A stretch of DNA of 64,000 bases from assembly GCF_900476375.1 (NCBI RefSeq), contig NZ_UPPP01000055.1:59859-123858 (forward strand), in the 5' to 3' direction. Each line of letters begins with the position of its first letter. Positions within the stretch are counted from its first letter, which is position 1. The stretch comes from Allolucifera butyrica (GTDB lineage Bacteria > Bacillota > Negativicutes > Sporomusales > UPPP01). The notes beneath the pieces are model-generated. The model had not been told where the DNA came from. It worked only from the letters and a program-made list of their open reading frames with translations, and did not search any database. Positions 45,776 through 53,930 of this stretch are shown one piece after another. A program made the position numbers and the translations under genes.

Positions 45776-46012
45776 ATGAACTATTTTTTTAATAGTACAC
45801 CCTATCGCCAATATATTGTTTTTGATACGGGCCGGGGCTGTGTCGGTTACGGGTGGCCGACTTGCTTCGATAACTACTGGTGCCGTCGCCGTTATCGGCG
45901 CCATTGCCACCACTATCGCCGGTTTGGCGGTTACTACCATCCCGGGTATCGGAGGTTTTCGTATTATCCCCAATTTCCCCTTTCCTTCATGATAACGGAC
46001 TGTGGTTGTTGA
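45776..46012 (+). CDS. Tyr/Arg/His-rich small protein, spore-coat-like
   Basis: 78 aa. Very rich in Tyr, Arg, His and Gly in the centre (RRRYRRHCHHYRRFGGYY) with several Cys, resembling small insoluble spore coat proteins of Firmicutes that are cross-linked through Tyr and Cys. ATG at 45776 has an optimal GGAAGGAGGTG site. No homologue recognised. A palindromic terminator follows. Confidence 0.65.
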   Translation: MNYFFNSTPYRQYIVFDTGRGCVGYGWPTCFDNYWCRRRYRRHCHHYRRFGGYYHPGYRRFSYYPQFPLSFMITDCGC

Positions 46013-46032
46013 TCATTTCTATAACATAGGAA

Positions 46033-46068
46033 AAAGCAACCGGGAAGAGATCTCTTCACCGGTTGCTA
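46033..46068. terminator. bidirectional terminator
   Basis: AGCAACCGG ... CCGGTTGCT with an inner palindrome GAAGAGATCTCTTC. It lies between converging genes. Confidence 0.65.
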
Positions 46069-46126
46069 TATCTTGCCAATCATTATGACAAGGCCGTGCG
46101 GGCATCGTCCGTCCTTGTTGCGGAAT

Positions 46127-46696
46127 TTATAATACTTTGGATACGATATAAGACCCGTTATAAAAGAACACGCGCCGGCCAAAGGGCTCATCGAGACTTT
46201 TTTGATAATTATGCCCGGCGTTGGCCGGCCAGAAAGCGATAAACACAAACGGCTCCGACAGGGAGGTATTAATGGTCCGGTGTCCCCAGCCGGCTGGAAT
46301 GTAGGTTATAACGTCCGGTTTCATTTCTAACCACTTTGTTTCCTGACCTTTCTGTAGGAGCAGAAGTCCTTCTCCTTTTAGGGTGAAAAAGACTTCCGAA
46401 CATTTTTCATTAATGTGATAATGTCCCTTGGTCATGAAAAATTCCCCGTTCACCTGACCCGGATTGATCACAGTGACGGCCTGCTCCAGCTCTCCTGCGA
46501 TAAGGGGAGCCGTTTTTTTGTACACGCGATAGATTACCTCATTGTTGGCGAGAGCCATTTGCTGGCGAATGTCTTCCGCCGCGAAATACCTGTGCATGTC
46601 GGAAAGTTTACGTTCCTCATAGTGGTCATAGTTTTCCAAGATGTTCTCCTGCCGGTTAAACACGGTAAAGAAGCCAGCCTCAATTTTTTCGTTCAT
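46127..46696 (-). CDS. cupin-type glucose-6-phosphate isomerase (archaeal type)
   Basis: 189 aa, the length of cupin phosphoglucose isomerases, not the 450-aa common type. Metal ligands are in GHYHINEKCSE (His, His, Glu near 90-100) and a second His in AGWGHRTIN near 138. It interconverts glucose-6-phosphate and fructose-6-phosphate. AGGAGG precedes the ATG. Uncommon in Firmicutes but known in some. Stands alone, with a terminator at its 3' side. Confidence 0.87.
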   Translation of the reverse strand: MNEKIEAGFFTVFNRQENILENYDHYEERKLSDMHRYFAAEDIRQQMALANNEVIYRVYKKTAPLIAGELEQAVTVINPGQVNGEFFMTKGHYHINEKCSEVFFTLKGEGLLLLQKGQETKWLEMKPDVITYIPAGWGHRTINTSLSEPFVFIAFWPANAGHNYQKSLDEPFGRRVFFYNGSYIVSKVL

Positions 46697-46820
46697 ACTC
46701 CGACCTCCTAGCCTTCGATATGTTCCGGAGAGTATCTCTCTATTTATTACTATACACTGGGAAGCTGCAACTTTCCAGAATTTTCTTTTACTATGCCGGA
46801 ATTTAATATAATAGATAAAA

Positions 46821-46858
46821 GAAGGCAGCGCATTATAAATAGAAATGCACTGCCTTCA
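46821..46858 (-). terminator. terminator of the 152-aa secreted protein gene
   Basis: GAAGGCAGCGCATT / AATGCACTGCCTTC long stem with an AT loop; on the minus strand it is followed by TTTTAT. Confidence 0.6.
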
Positions 46859-46893
46859 TTATAAAAAAATTCGCGCCCTGAATTCAGAAGTTT

Positions 46894-47352
46894 TTAGCGG
46901 CTCCACCAGGAAAAGAAGAAAGAATCATGGCTTTCGTATCCGTTACGGTCATCCCGCAGGAAAATAAATGAACCGTTGTGCATAAAGCCTACACTGACTA
47001 ATTCGTCGTCATCATTATAAAATAATACGGCGTCGGTTATGCGGCGCCCGCGGTACCAGAAAGCATCAGAATAACGGTTTTCCCAGCGATAGGCGTGTAA
47101 TCCCGGGAAACGGTCGACCCAGTCCTGATCATAAACCCGTGCCATATGGCCGGGCGGGAAAAAGGCACGGCGTTCATGCCAGCGGAACGGTACCGGAGCA
47201 TAGTCCGTTCTATACCAGCCATGATGATACGCCCTGGCCGACCAGTCGTGGTGGTGACCGCGGTCATGATCGTAGTCATAATATTGGGCGCTGACGGGTG
47301 AAGACAGGGATAAAAGGAAAACGGTAAGCAGTAGAAACAGCGTTTTTTTCAT
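46894..47352 (-). CDS. secreted Tyr/His/Trp-rich protein of unknown function
   Basis: 152 aa with a clear signal peptide (MKKTLFLLLTVFLLSLSSPVSA). The mature part is rich in Tyr, His, Asp, Arg and Trp, with segments such as YYDYDHDRGHHHDWSARAYHHGW (an aromatic/His cluster near 24-46), and shows repeated FYNDDDELVSVGFMHNGSF-like strands. No family recognised; His/Asp clusters could bind metal. GGGGGG-rich ribosome site. Monocistronic. Confidence 0.75.
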   Translation of the reverse strand: MKKTLFLLLTVFLLSLSSPVSAQYYDYDHDRGHHHDWSARAYHHGWYRTDYAPVPFRWHERRAFFPPGHMARVYDQDWVDRFPGLHAYRWENRYSDAFWYRGRRITDAVLFYNDDDELVSVGFMHNGSFIFLRDDRNGYESHDSFFFSWWSR

Positions 47353-47443
47353 TGGAAGCCCCCCTTACATTTTGGCTTCAGTATAACGGAAAAGTATGAC
47401 AGAATCATGACAAAAAATGTAAGGGTTAAAAGGGGATTGCAAA

Positions 47444-48475
47444 TTATTTTAGGAAGGTGCAGGCGCTGGCCGGGATGTCGACTCCGACCTGGCATCCTTC
47501 GGCGAAGTGATCTGTTTGCAGCGGATTGTGCAGCATATCAACAAGGAGAGCGGTATCTTCGATTTGAACGGTATAGCGGATTACATTTCCCAATAAAGCT
47601 TTTGCTTTGATGGTACCCGGCAACAGGCCGGGCTGGCAGGAAGCGGATAAGGAAATTAATTCCGGCCGTATGGAAACGGAACGGACCTGCTGGTCAACTG
47701 CCTGCGTGACCGGCAAGGGAACGGAACCTTGCAATGTATTCAAGCAACTGACGGGCAATAAATTGGTTGTTCCCACAAACTGGGCAACAAACGGCGAATT
47801 GGGGTGATGATACAGTTCGTCAGGGGTTCCGGTTTGGATGATCCGGCCATCCCACATAATAGCGATCCGGTCGGAGAGGGTGAGTGCCTCCTCCTGATCA
47901 TGGGTAACAAAGATGGTGGTTATTTTGAGCTGACGTTGAATACTTTTGATAAACTCCCGCATGGAAAGGCGAATCTTCGCATCCAGGGCACTTAGTGGTT
48001 CATCCAAAAGTAAAATCTTGGGCCTGGGAGCCAGAGCCCGTGCCAGGGCCACGCGCTGCTGCTGCCCGCCGGACAGTTCCTGCGTTCTGTGCCGGGCCCG
48101 GTCGGCCAGTCCGACCGTATCCAGGATACCGGTAACCCGCCGGGCGATGGTTTGGGTGTCGGTACGGCGCATTTTTAAACCAAAGGCAACATTATCAAAT
48201 ACATTCATATTGGGGAACAGGGCGTAAGACTGAAAGACAAAGCCCATATCCCGCTTATGGGCCGGCAAAGGGCCAATATCTTGTCCGGCCAGACGGATTA
48301 TGCCGCTGTCACAGGGCAAAAAGCCGGCTAAAATGCGTAACAGAGTACTTTTACCGCAGCCGCTGGGGCCAAGCAGGGTCAAAAATTCCCCCTGGGCAAT
48401 GGATAAGTGGATGTCTTGTAGGGCGATGCGGTCTTTAAAGCATTTTTTCAGTCCGTTAATTTCAAGATAACTCAA
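47444..48475 (-). CDS. ABC transporter ATP-binding protein (PotA/FbpC-like)
   Basis: 343 aa. Walker A GPSGCGKST (near 36-44), signature LSGGQQQRVALARAL, Walker B ILLLDEPLSALD and H-loop TIFVTHDQEEAL, followed by a TOBE-type C-terminal domain (about 240-343). Its start overlaps the end of the second permease gene by 14 bases. Fourth gene of the operon that begins with the binding protein at 51.3 kb. The operon is probably phosphate-starvation controlled, so the substrate may contain phosphorus. Confidence 0.92.
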   Translation of the reverse strand: MSYLEINGLKKCFKDRIALQDIHLSIAQGEFLTLLGPSGCGKSTLLRILAGFLPCDSGIIRLAGQDIGPLPAHKRDMGFVFQSYALFPNMNVFDNVAFGLKMRRTDTQTIARRVTGILDTVGLADRARHRTQELSGGQQQRVALARALAPRPKILLLDEPLSALDAKIRLSMREFIKSIQRQLKITTIFVTHDQEEALTLSDRIAIMWDGRIIQTGTPDELYHHPNSPFVAQFVGTTNLLPVSCLNTLQGSVPLPVTQAVDQQVRSVSIRPELISLSASCQPGLLPGTIKAKALLGNVIRYTVQIEDTALLVDMLHNPLQTDHFAEGCQVGVDIPASACTFLK

Positions 48476-49307
48476 TTAGATAATCCTCCTCAGCAGCGGC
48501 TGTCTTCTGCCGTTTCCGTTTTGCGTCGGTTTCCTGCAGCCTGAGAATGGTCATGGTTGCCGCCAATATAAAAACATAATAAATGACTACGATGACACTG
48601 GCTAAATGTCCATTTTCCCAGCTTACCTTATATAAATAGAGCTGTAAGGTTTGGTAGGCCGAACCGGTCAGCAGATTAGCCAGGACGAATTCTCCGAACA
48701 AAACGGAAAAGGAGAGCAAAAAGGCGGTCAGTATCCCTGGCAGGATGTTGGGAAGAATTACATAGCAAAAAGCCTGCAGCCTGTTAGCGCCCAGCCCTTC
48801 TGCTGCCATGACCAGGGTGACCGCATCCAGGGAGCGGAAACTGTTGGCCGTTGCCTGGTACATGTATGGCAGCAGCAAAACAAAATAGGAACCAAGCAGT
48901 ATCCAGATGGTTCCGGTCAATACCAGCGGTTTGTGACCGTAAAGGTCAATCAGTCCTATGGCGAGGATAACGGGCGGAAATACAAAAGGCAGGTTGGCCA
49001 AAAAACGCAGCATGGTTTCCAGGCGGGGATAATAAAACAAGACTACCAGAACGGTTGGGATGATGACGGTCATTCCGAGAATGGCGGCCGCCAGGCTGAC
49101 CATAAGGCTGCGGCCCAGGGCCGGAAAAAAGGCGGGGTCGCCGAATAAACGCCCGTACCAGACAAAGGTATAGCCGGTGGGCAGAATGGTGGTTTGCCAT
49201 TCCCGGGCAATGGAAAATAGAAACGTGGCCAGAAGGGGCAAAAATAAATATAACAAAATGCAACCCAGCGTTATAGTAGGCCAAAGGCTTTTCTGGTTAG
49301 CCGCCAT
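48462..49307 (-). CDS. ABC transporter permease, second subunit
   Basis: 281 aa with six membrane segments of the BPD_transp_1 family; the coupling loop EAA-like motif is AAEGLGANRLQAFCYVILPNILPGI near 175-199. ATG at 49307 is preferred because AAAGGAGG is 7 bases upstream. It overlaps the first permease gene by 11 bases. It resembles PhnV/PotC-type permeases. Confidence 0.9.
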   Translation of the reverse strand: MAANQKSLWPTITLGCILLYLFLPLLATFLFSIAREWQTTILPTGYTFVWYGRLFGDPAFFPALGRSLMVSLAAAILGMTVIIPTVLVVLFYYPRLETMLRFLANLPFVFPPVILAIGLIDLYGHKPLVLTGTIWILLGSYFVLLLPYMYQATANSFRSLDAVTLVMAAEGLGANRLQAFCYVILPNILPGILTAFLLSFSVLFGEFVLANLLTGSAYQTLQLYLYKVSWENGHLASVIVVIYYVFILAATMTILRLQETDAKRKRQKTAAAEEDYLIELS

Positions 49308-50223
49308 GGCTGCGCCTCCTTTGGTATAGGCTGATAAGAACCTGATTGGCAAACATAATGCCGAGAGTGCCGGTAATCAGCCATACGGCGATGGCCGCAG
49401 CCAGATTGGGATTCAGGTCGACATTGCCGGCAACCAGACTGCCGATGCGCAGCGGCGCCAGATTATAATTGCCGCTGGTCAGGGCATAGGCCGTAGCGTA
49501 GGCGCCCATGGCATTGGCAAACAGAATACTGAACGTACCGGTTAAAGCCGGCAGGATCGCCGGCAAGCCCACGTGAAACCAATAATGAAAAGTAGTGCCG
49601 CCTAAATTATGAACAGCGTCTTTCCATTCCGGCCGCAGGCCGAGAAAAGAGGGATAAAGCAGCATAATTGCCAGGGGAACCTGAAAATAGATGTAAATCA
49701 AAGTCAAACCGGTCCAGCTGTATAGCGTAAAATAGTGATACAAGGGAATGCCGGCTGCTTTTAAGCCCAAGGTCATCAGCCCGTTGGTGCCTAATAGAAC
49801 AATGAAGGCAAAGGCCAGGGGGACCCCGGCGAAGTTAGAGGTGAGGTTTGTAAGGACCAGCAGATGGTTCCGGTACGATTCCGGCAAGTTGGTCAAGGCG
49901 CTGGCGCCTGCCATACCGATGCTGAGACCGATGAGACTGGAAACTAGGGACAGGGAGAAACTGTTTTTCAGCGCCAGCAGATAGAAACGGTGGCTTGCCA
50001 CTTCGGAATAATGAAATAAGGATAAACCGCCTGCAGGGTCTTCCAGACTTAACAGGAGCATACGGCAGAACGGCAGAATTTCAAAAGCCGAAATTAGAAT
50101 TACGAAGGAAAAAAGAGGGATCCAGCGACCGCCTCTTTTCAATGAGCTAATTGCCGGCAGTTGTTTAAAACTAAAAGCCGGTCGTGCCGTTATTGCAGTT
50201 TGCTCAGCACATTTTCCTGCCAT
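49297..50223 (-). CDS. ABC transporter permease, first subunit
   Basis: 308 aa, six membrane segments with the coupling loop AVHNLGGTTFHYWFHVGLPAILPAL near 205-230. N-terminal cytosolic extension of about 35 residues. ATG overlaps the binding-protein gene end by 34 bases; AAAGGAG lies about 11 bases upstream. Pairs with the second permease. Confidence 0.9.
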   Translation of the reverse strand: MAGKCAEQTAITARPAFSFKQLPAISSLKRGGRWIPLFSFVILISAFEILPFCRMLLLSLEDPAGGLSLFHYSEVASHRFYLLALKNSFSLSLVSSLIGLSIGMAGASALTNLPESYRNHLLVLTNLTSNFAGVPLAFAFIVLLGTNGLMTLGLKAAGIPLYHYFTLYSWTGLTLIYIYFQVPLAIMLLYPSFLGLRPEWKDAVHNLGGTTFHYWFHVGLPAILPALTGTFSILFANAMGAYATAYALTSGNYNLAPLRIGSLVAGNVDLNPNLAAAIAVWLITGTLGIMFANQVLISLYQRRRSHGG

Positions 50224-51302
50224 AATGCGGGCAACTCCTTTGTTGTCTTTTCCCAGGCGGCAAAATCCTTAATCGGACGGGCCGATTTATAAGCAGAAGC
50301 GGGGAGAAGTTTGGCAGCGACTTCCGGCGGCAGTTTTACCGGACGGATCGGGCGGGCAAACCCTTTCGCCAGATTGATCTGTCCATCGTCGCTCAGGATA
50401 TAATCGACCATAGCCCGCGCGGCGTATGGATGGGGTGCCGCTTTGTTGATCATGTAGACATAGGCCGAAATGGAAGAGCCATCTGTGGGCACAACAACTT
50501 TCAGTTCATCCATCTTTAACTGGTTCTTGTAACCAAGGGCATTAAAATCATTGAGAATGGCAATCGGGACTTCCCCTTTCTGGATATTGGCAATGGACAG
50601 GTCAATGGCTTTGATGTTGCCTTCAGCGGCTAATTTGGCCATAAAGTCAATTCCCGGTTTAATGTTGGCCTCGTCACCGCCATTGGCGAATGCCGCGGCC
50701 AGGACTCCCATCATGGCTTCATTGGCTTTGGTGGGATCGCCGACGACGACCTGTTGTTTGTATTCGGGCTTTAGGAGGTCCTGCCAGGAAGTGGGAACGT
50801 CTTTAACCAGTTTCGTATTAACGAGGAAGGTGATTGAGCCGGTATACCAAGTTGCCCAATGCCCGTCCGGGTCTTTGGCCCACGCGGGGATTTCATCCCA
50901 GTATTTATTTTTGTAAACTGCCGATACCCCTTCGGCTTTCGCTTTGGCGCCAAAGCCGATTCCGATATCACCCAGGTCGGCAACGGGATTGTCTTTTTCT
51001 GCTTTGAACTTGGCGATTTCCTCGGCGCTGGACATATCCGTGTCGGTATGGGTAATACCAAACTGTTTGGCGAAGGATACCCAGCTGTCTTTCCAGTTAG
51101 CCCAGGAGTCTGGCATGCCGTACGAAACAATTTTTCCCTCTTTTTGGATCGCCGCAGCCAGTTCTTTACCCTGCAGCATCTTGAATTCGCCGGCGGGCTT
51201 GGTGTTGCCGGCAGTACTGCTCGCCGGACTGCTGCCGCAGCCGGTAAGGAAAATGCCGGCCGCCATAATTGCCGTAATGAATAAAGAAACCTTTTTAAAC
51301 AT
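50190..51302 (-). CDS. ABC transporter substrate-binding lipoprotein (family 1, 2-aminoethylphosphonate/iron-type)
   Basis: 370 aa. Lipobox FLTGCGSS gives Cys near residue 22. The mature protein has the family 1 solute-binding fold, with YTGSITFLVNTKLVKDVPTSWQDLLKPEYK near 155-185 as in FbpA/PhnS-type proteins, and MVDYILSDDGQINLAKG near 300. First gene of the operon. A Pho-box-like array at 51380-51417 lies upstream and a glycerophosphodiesterase gene precedes it, so a phosphonate, phosphodiester or similar ligand is plausible. Iron cannot be excluded by sequence. Confidence 0.88.
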   Translation of the reverse strand: MFKKVSLFITAIMAAGIFLTGCGSSPASSTAGNTKPAGEFKMLQGKELAAAIQKEGKIVSYGMPDSWANWKDSWVSFAKQFGITHTDTDMSSAEEIAKFKAEKDNPVADLGDIGIGFGAKAKAEGVSAVYKNKYWDEIPAWAKDPDGHWATWYTGSITFLVNTKLVKDVPTSWQDLLKPEYKQQVVVGDPTKANEAMMGVLAAAFANGGDEANIKPGIDFMAKLAAEGNIKAIDLSIANIQKGEVPIAILNDFNALGYKNQLKMDELKVVVPTDGSSISAYVYMINKAAPHPYAARAMVDYILSDDGQINLAKGFARPIRPVKLPPEVAAKLLPASAYKSARPIKDFAAWEKTTKELPALWQENVLSKLQ

Positions 51303-51358
51303 GCTTTTTATTCATCCCCTCTGCATTTACTAATGGTAAAAGATTCTAATCGCAGTAT

Positions 51359-51417
51359 ACTATACAGAAAGGATCCGCTTGTTAAGAGGGTGTTAAATTC
51401 TTGTTAAATACTGGTAA
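51359..51417 (-). promoter_or_regulatory. Pho-box-like direct repeats and promoter of the ABC importer operon
   Basis: On the minus strand four hexamers TTACCA, TTAACA, TTAACA, TTAACA start 10, 11 and 11 bases apart, matching the PhoP-box form of Gram-positives (TT[A/C/T]ACA about every 11 bases). A -10-like TATAGT (51364-51359) is 15 bases after the last hexamer. Binding by PhoP would activate the importer at low phosphate. Confidence 0.75.
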
Positions 51418-51439
51418 ATGACGCGGGAAGCTTGGATTC

Positions 51440-52168
51440 TTACGGCAAGTCTGGCCAGCGGTCGGGGTAATCACTGAAGATTCCGTCAACCTGGGCCTGA
51501 CGGGCTGCGGTGAACGCGGCGGCTTCATTGACGGTATAGGAGTTGACGCCGATGCCGGCATTGTGAGCTGTCGCCACCCAGTCACAATCCAGGTAGTGCC
51601 AGTGAGGATGGAGATAATCCGCTCCGGTTTGCCGGATCAGGCTGAGTACATCAACGGGACGGCTTTCAAATAAAACGCCGGTTTTGAGACGGTTGTCCAG
51701 TTTTTTCACGGCAACCAGGGAAGGATGATAGAAGGAAGAAATAATGATCCGGTTGTAAAGATCAAAGCCTGGAGGTGCCAGCCGCTTCATAATGGTCACG
51801 ATTTTTTCTTCGATGCCGCCGTAGACGGCCGGGCCGTTCTTAATTTCAATATTTAAAAGCAGCGGGGTGGTTACATACCAGGAAAAAAATTCGGCAAAGG
51901 TCGGGATGGTTTCGCCAGCAAACCGGGGTGAAAACCAGGCGCCAAAATCCAGAGTTTTCAGTTCGGCCAGGGTAAAGTTCCGGAGCCAGCCACTACCGTT
52001 ACTGGTCCGGTCAATGGTGTGATCGTGACAAATGACGAGTTCTCCGTCTTTTGTGGCCTGTACATCCAGTTCGATACCGTCGGCCCGGCACTCCAGGGCC
52101 ATACGAAAAGCCGCCATAGTATTCTCCGGAGCGTAACCGCGGGCACCGCGATGAGCATAAATAAGCAT
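51440..52168 (-). CDS. ugpQ: glycerophosphodiester phosphodiesterase
   Basis: 242 aa GDPD family TIM barrel. Catalytic motif AHRGARGYAPENTMAAF at residues 4-20 with His and Arg-Glu, IELDVQATKDGELVICHD (near 38-55; metal ligands and second catalytic His), NIEIKNG near 112 and the terminal GVNSYTVNEA/DGIFSDYP blocks. No signal peptide; cytosolic. It yields glycerol-3-phosphate from phosphodiesters. ATG at 52168 chosen for GGGAGG 5 bases upstream. Immediately upstream of the Pho-box and the ABC operon on the same strand, which suggests a shared role in phosphorus supply. Confidence 0.93.
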   Translation of the reverse strand: MLIYAHRGARGYAPENTMAAFRMALECRADGIELDVQATKDGELVICHDHTIDRTSNGSGWLRNFTLAELKTLDFGAWFSPRFAGETIPTFAEFFSWYVTTPLLLNIEIKNGPAVYGGIEEKIVTIMKRLAPPGFDLYNRIIISSFYHPSLVAVKKLDNRLKTGVLFESRPVDVLSLIRQTGADYLHPHWHYLDCDWVATAHNAGIGVNSYTVNEAAAFTAARQAQVDGIFSDYPDRWPDLP

Positions 52169-52551
52169 ATAGGAGCCTCCCATTTTTTGATAGTGTCCCA
52201 CTTTTCACAGTCCTCTGTCGTTCGGCAATAATTCTCCTGAAAAAGATAAACTGGGGGAATTTTAAACAAAATATAAACTTATTATTTACTTTGTGGCTAT
52301 AAACTGGGAGAAATATTGTCGCTATAAGTTCAGGGTGTGAAATGTGAGATTTTATTATATACCATTGTACTAATGCCGGAGAGGAAAGCCAAGCCTGCCG
52401 GAACATTCCGTCCGGCAAAACAGATCAAGCTGATGCCCGCGTAACGGCACCAGCTCGCAATATTGTTTATCTTCGGATGAAATAAAGGGTTTAGCCAGTT
52501 TTTAAAATAAGGAAACGGACTGTTTTTTCTGATGATACGATGGATAAACAG
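52169..52551. other. intergenic stretch upstream of ugpQ
   Basis: AT-rich gap with a copy of repeat R3 (52303-52350). Several TTTATA/TTTAAA-type words lie upstream of ugpQ but lack the 11-base period of a Pho box. No gene seen here. Confidence 0.5.
52303..52350 (+). repeat. intergenic repeat family R3, copy 2
   Basis: Contains GTCGCTATAAGTTCAGGGTG and GAAATGTGAG, nearly the same as 7869-7912, with a 4-base insertion before GTCGC. Confidence 0.5.
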
Positions 52552-52662
52552 CTAGGAAGTAAATTCGGTGCTGGTAGCAAAAACTTCCGGGAACAGTAGA
52601 ACCCATAAGCTAATAATCAGCACCAGGAACCAAATCACCCGGTTGGTTTGAAAAAACCACAT
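52552..52662 (-). CDS. 36-aa single-pass membrane peptide
   Basis: Too short for routine ORF calling. ATG with GAAAGGAGG 8 bases upstream; sequence MWFFQTNRVIWFLVLIISL, then WVLLFPEVFATSTEFTS. Residues 9-24 form one strongly hydrophobic helix, with a positive N-side (Asn-Arg) that suggests N-in, C-out. Codons and the ribosome site support a real gene. No family recognised; genes on both sides are unrelated. Confidence 0.6.
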   Translation of the reverse strand: MWFFQTNRVIWFLVLIISLWVLLFPEVFATSTEFTS

Positions 52663-52824
52663 GGCGTATCCTCCTTTCGGCTGTAAACGTGTTGTACTAT
52701 ATACTATGAGGAAGAATGCTTAGTGGTTCTAAGAAGAACTGAAAAGGAGAAAGCGTAAAAATTGTTTAACCGGAGAGATAAAAAATAAGAATTAAATACC
52801 ACTCGGTTCTTGTCGAAGCATGTC

Positions 52825-52854
52825 TTGGTTTATAGAAATATATTGTGTTATAAT
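52825..52854 (+). promoter_or_regulatory. promoter of chemoreceptor gene
   Basis: TTGGTT, 18-base spacer, TATAAT, 35 bases before the GTG start of the chemoreceptor gene. Confidence 0.55.
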
Positions 52855-52889
52855 CATTATTAGAGTGATTACTGAGGAGGTATAGGCCG

Positions 52890-53714
52890 GTGCCGGAAAT
52901 ATCAGAATACGATGCATTAATTAAAGCTGCAGATACGATTCAAAAAATTGTTCCTTTGGATTGCTGCGTTATGGTCTGCGATGCAGAAGGCATTTTAGTA
53001 AAGTTTGTTCCCGCAGAAACATTTGATATGAACGTAAGGGAAGGAACCGGTGTTGCTAAAGGCGGTTCATTGGGAGATTGTCTGAAGACCGGTCAGCCGG
53101 TGCAAAAAGTTCTTCCCAAAGAAGCGTATGGAGTTCCTATCAGAGCCATATCCTTTCCTATTTATGATAATGGCAAGCTCATTGGCGGTATTGCAACAGG
53201 AATCAGCCTGGCGAACCAGCAGCGTTTGCTGGACGTTGCCGCAACTCTTGCCGCCACTTCCCAGGAGATGACGGCTACGACGGAAGAATTAGCCGCCGCC
53301 GCCACCCATCTATCGGCAGGTTTGGTGAAAATCGAGGATGTTGGTAAAAATGTGTCTACGGAAGTAAAAAATACGGACGACATACTCCGCTTTGTTAGCG
53401 ATGTTGCGTCGAACTCTAATTTGCTTGGCTTAAACGCCGCCATTGAGGCTGCCAGGGCGGGGGAACACGGGCGCGGTTTTGCGGTTGTGGCGGAAGAAAT
53501 AAGGAAAATGGCGGTTAACAGTGCGGAAGCGGTTAAGGATATTAAAGCCATTTTAAATCGGATTAAAACCGATGTCGAAAATCTAAAAACTACGGTTCAG
53601 GAAAATGCGGCGATGGCGGAAAGGCAGGCAGCCGCTACGGAGGAAATTGCCGCCTCGATGCAGTCTTTAGTCGCTTCGGCGACGGAAGTTGAAAAAGTGG
53701 CCAAAATTATTTGA
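52890..53714 (+). CDS. soluble methyl-accepting chemotaxis protein
   Basis: 274 aa without membrane segments. N-terminal sensory domain (about 1-115), compact and Cys-containing ([12 protein letters not shown] near 25-36), then a short signalling coiled coil with the invariant hairpin tip [27 protein letters not shown] near 183-209. Much shorter than transmembrane receptors, so it belongs to the cytosolic group that may sense redox or intracellular ligands. GTG start with GAGGAGG 9 bases upstream. Has its own promoter and terminator. Confidence 0.9.
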   Translation: MPEISEYDALIKAADTIQKIVPLDCCVMVCDAEGILVKFVPAETFDMNVREGTGVAKGGSLGDCLKTGQPVQKVLPKEAYGVPIRAISFPIYDNGKLIGGIATGISLANQQRLLDVAATLAATSQEMTATTEELAAAATHLSAGLVKIEDVGKNVSTEVKNTDDILRFVSDVASNSNLLGLNAAIEAARAGEHGRGFAVVAEEIRKMAVNSAEAVKDIKAILNRIKTDVENLKTTVQENAAMAERQAAATEEIAASMQSLVASATEVEKVAKII

Positions 53715-53765
53715 TATATAAATTTATAAGGGGCAATATCTTGAATGCCCCGGTTGATGCCGGAA

Positions 53766-53800
53766 GCCCTGCACATAAGTGTGGGGCTTTTGCTTTTTGC
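53766..53800. terminator. terminator between chemoreceptor and PTS genes
   Basis: AAGCCCTGCAC-ATAA-GTGTGGGGCTT stem followed by TTGCTTTTT. May serve both converging genes. Confidence 0.7.
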
Positions 53801-53930
53801 TTTACCGCGTAGGACTACCCTTAATGTACAAATCGGATGGTGATTTTATACTTTTTCTTAAAATGTTGCAATCACTGTTTCGGCCGCTTTAGCCTGCATG
53901 CCGGATTGAAAACTGAGCTGTGGATATTAG

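Noticed and set aside
52200..52300. TTTATA/TTTAAA words upstream of ugpQ as a second Pho box
   Set aside because: Hexamers do not match TT[A/C/T]ACA and the 11-base period is lost.
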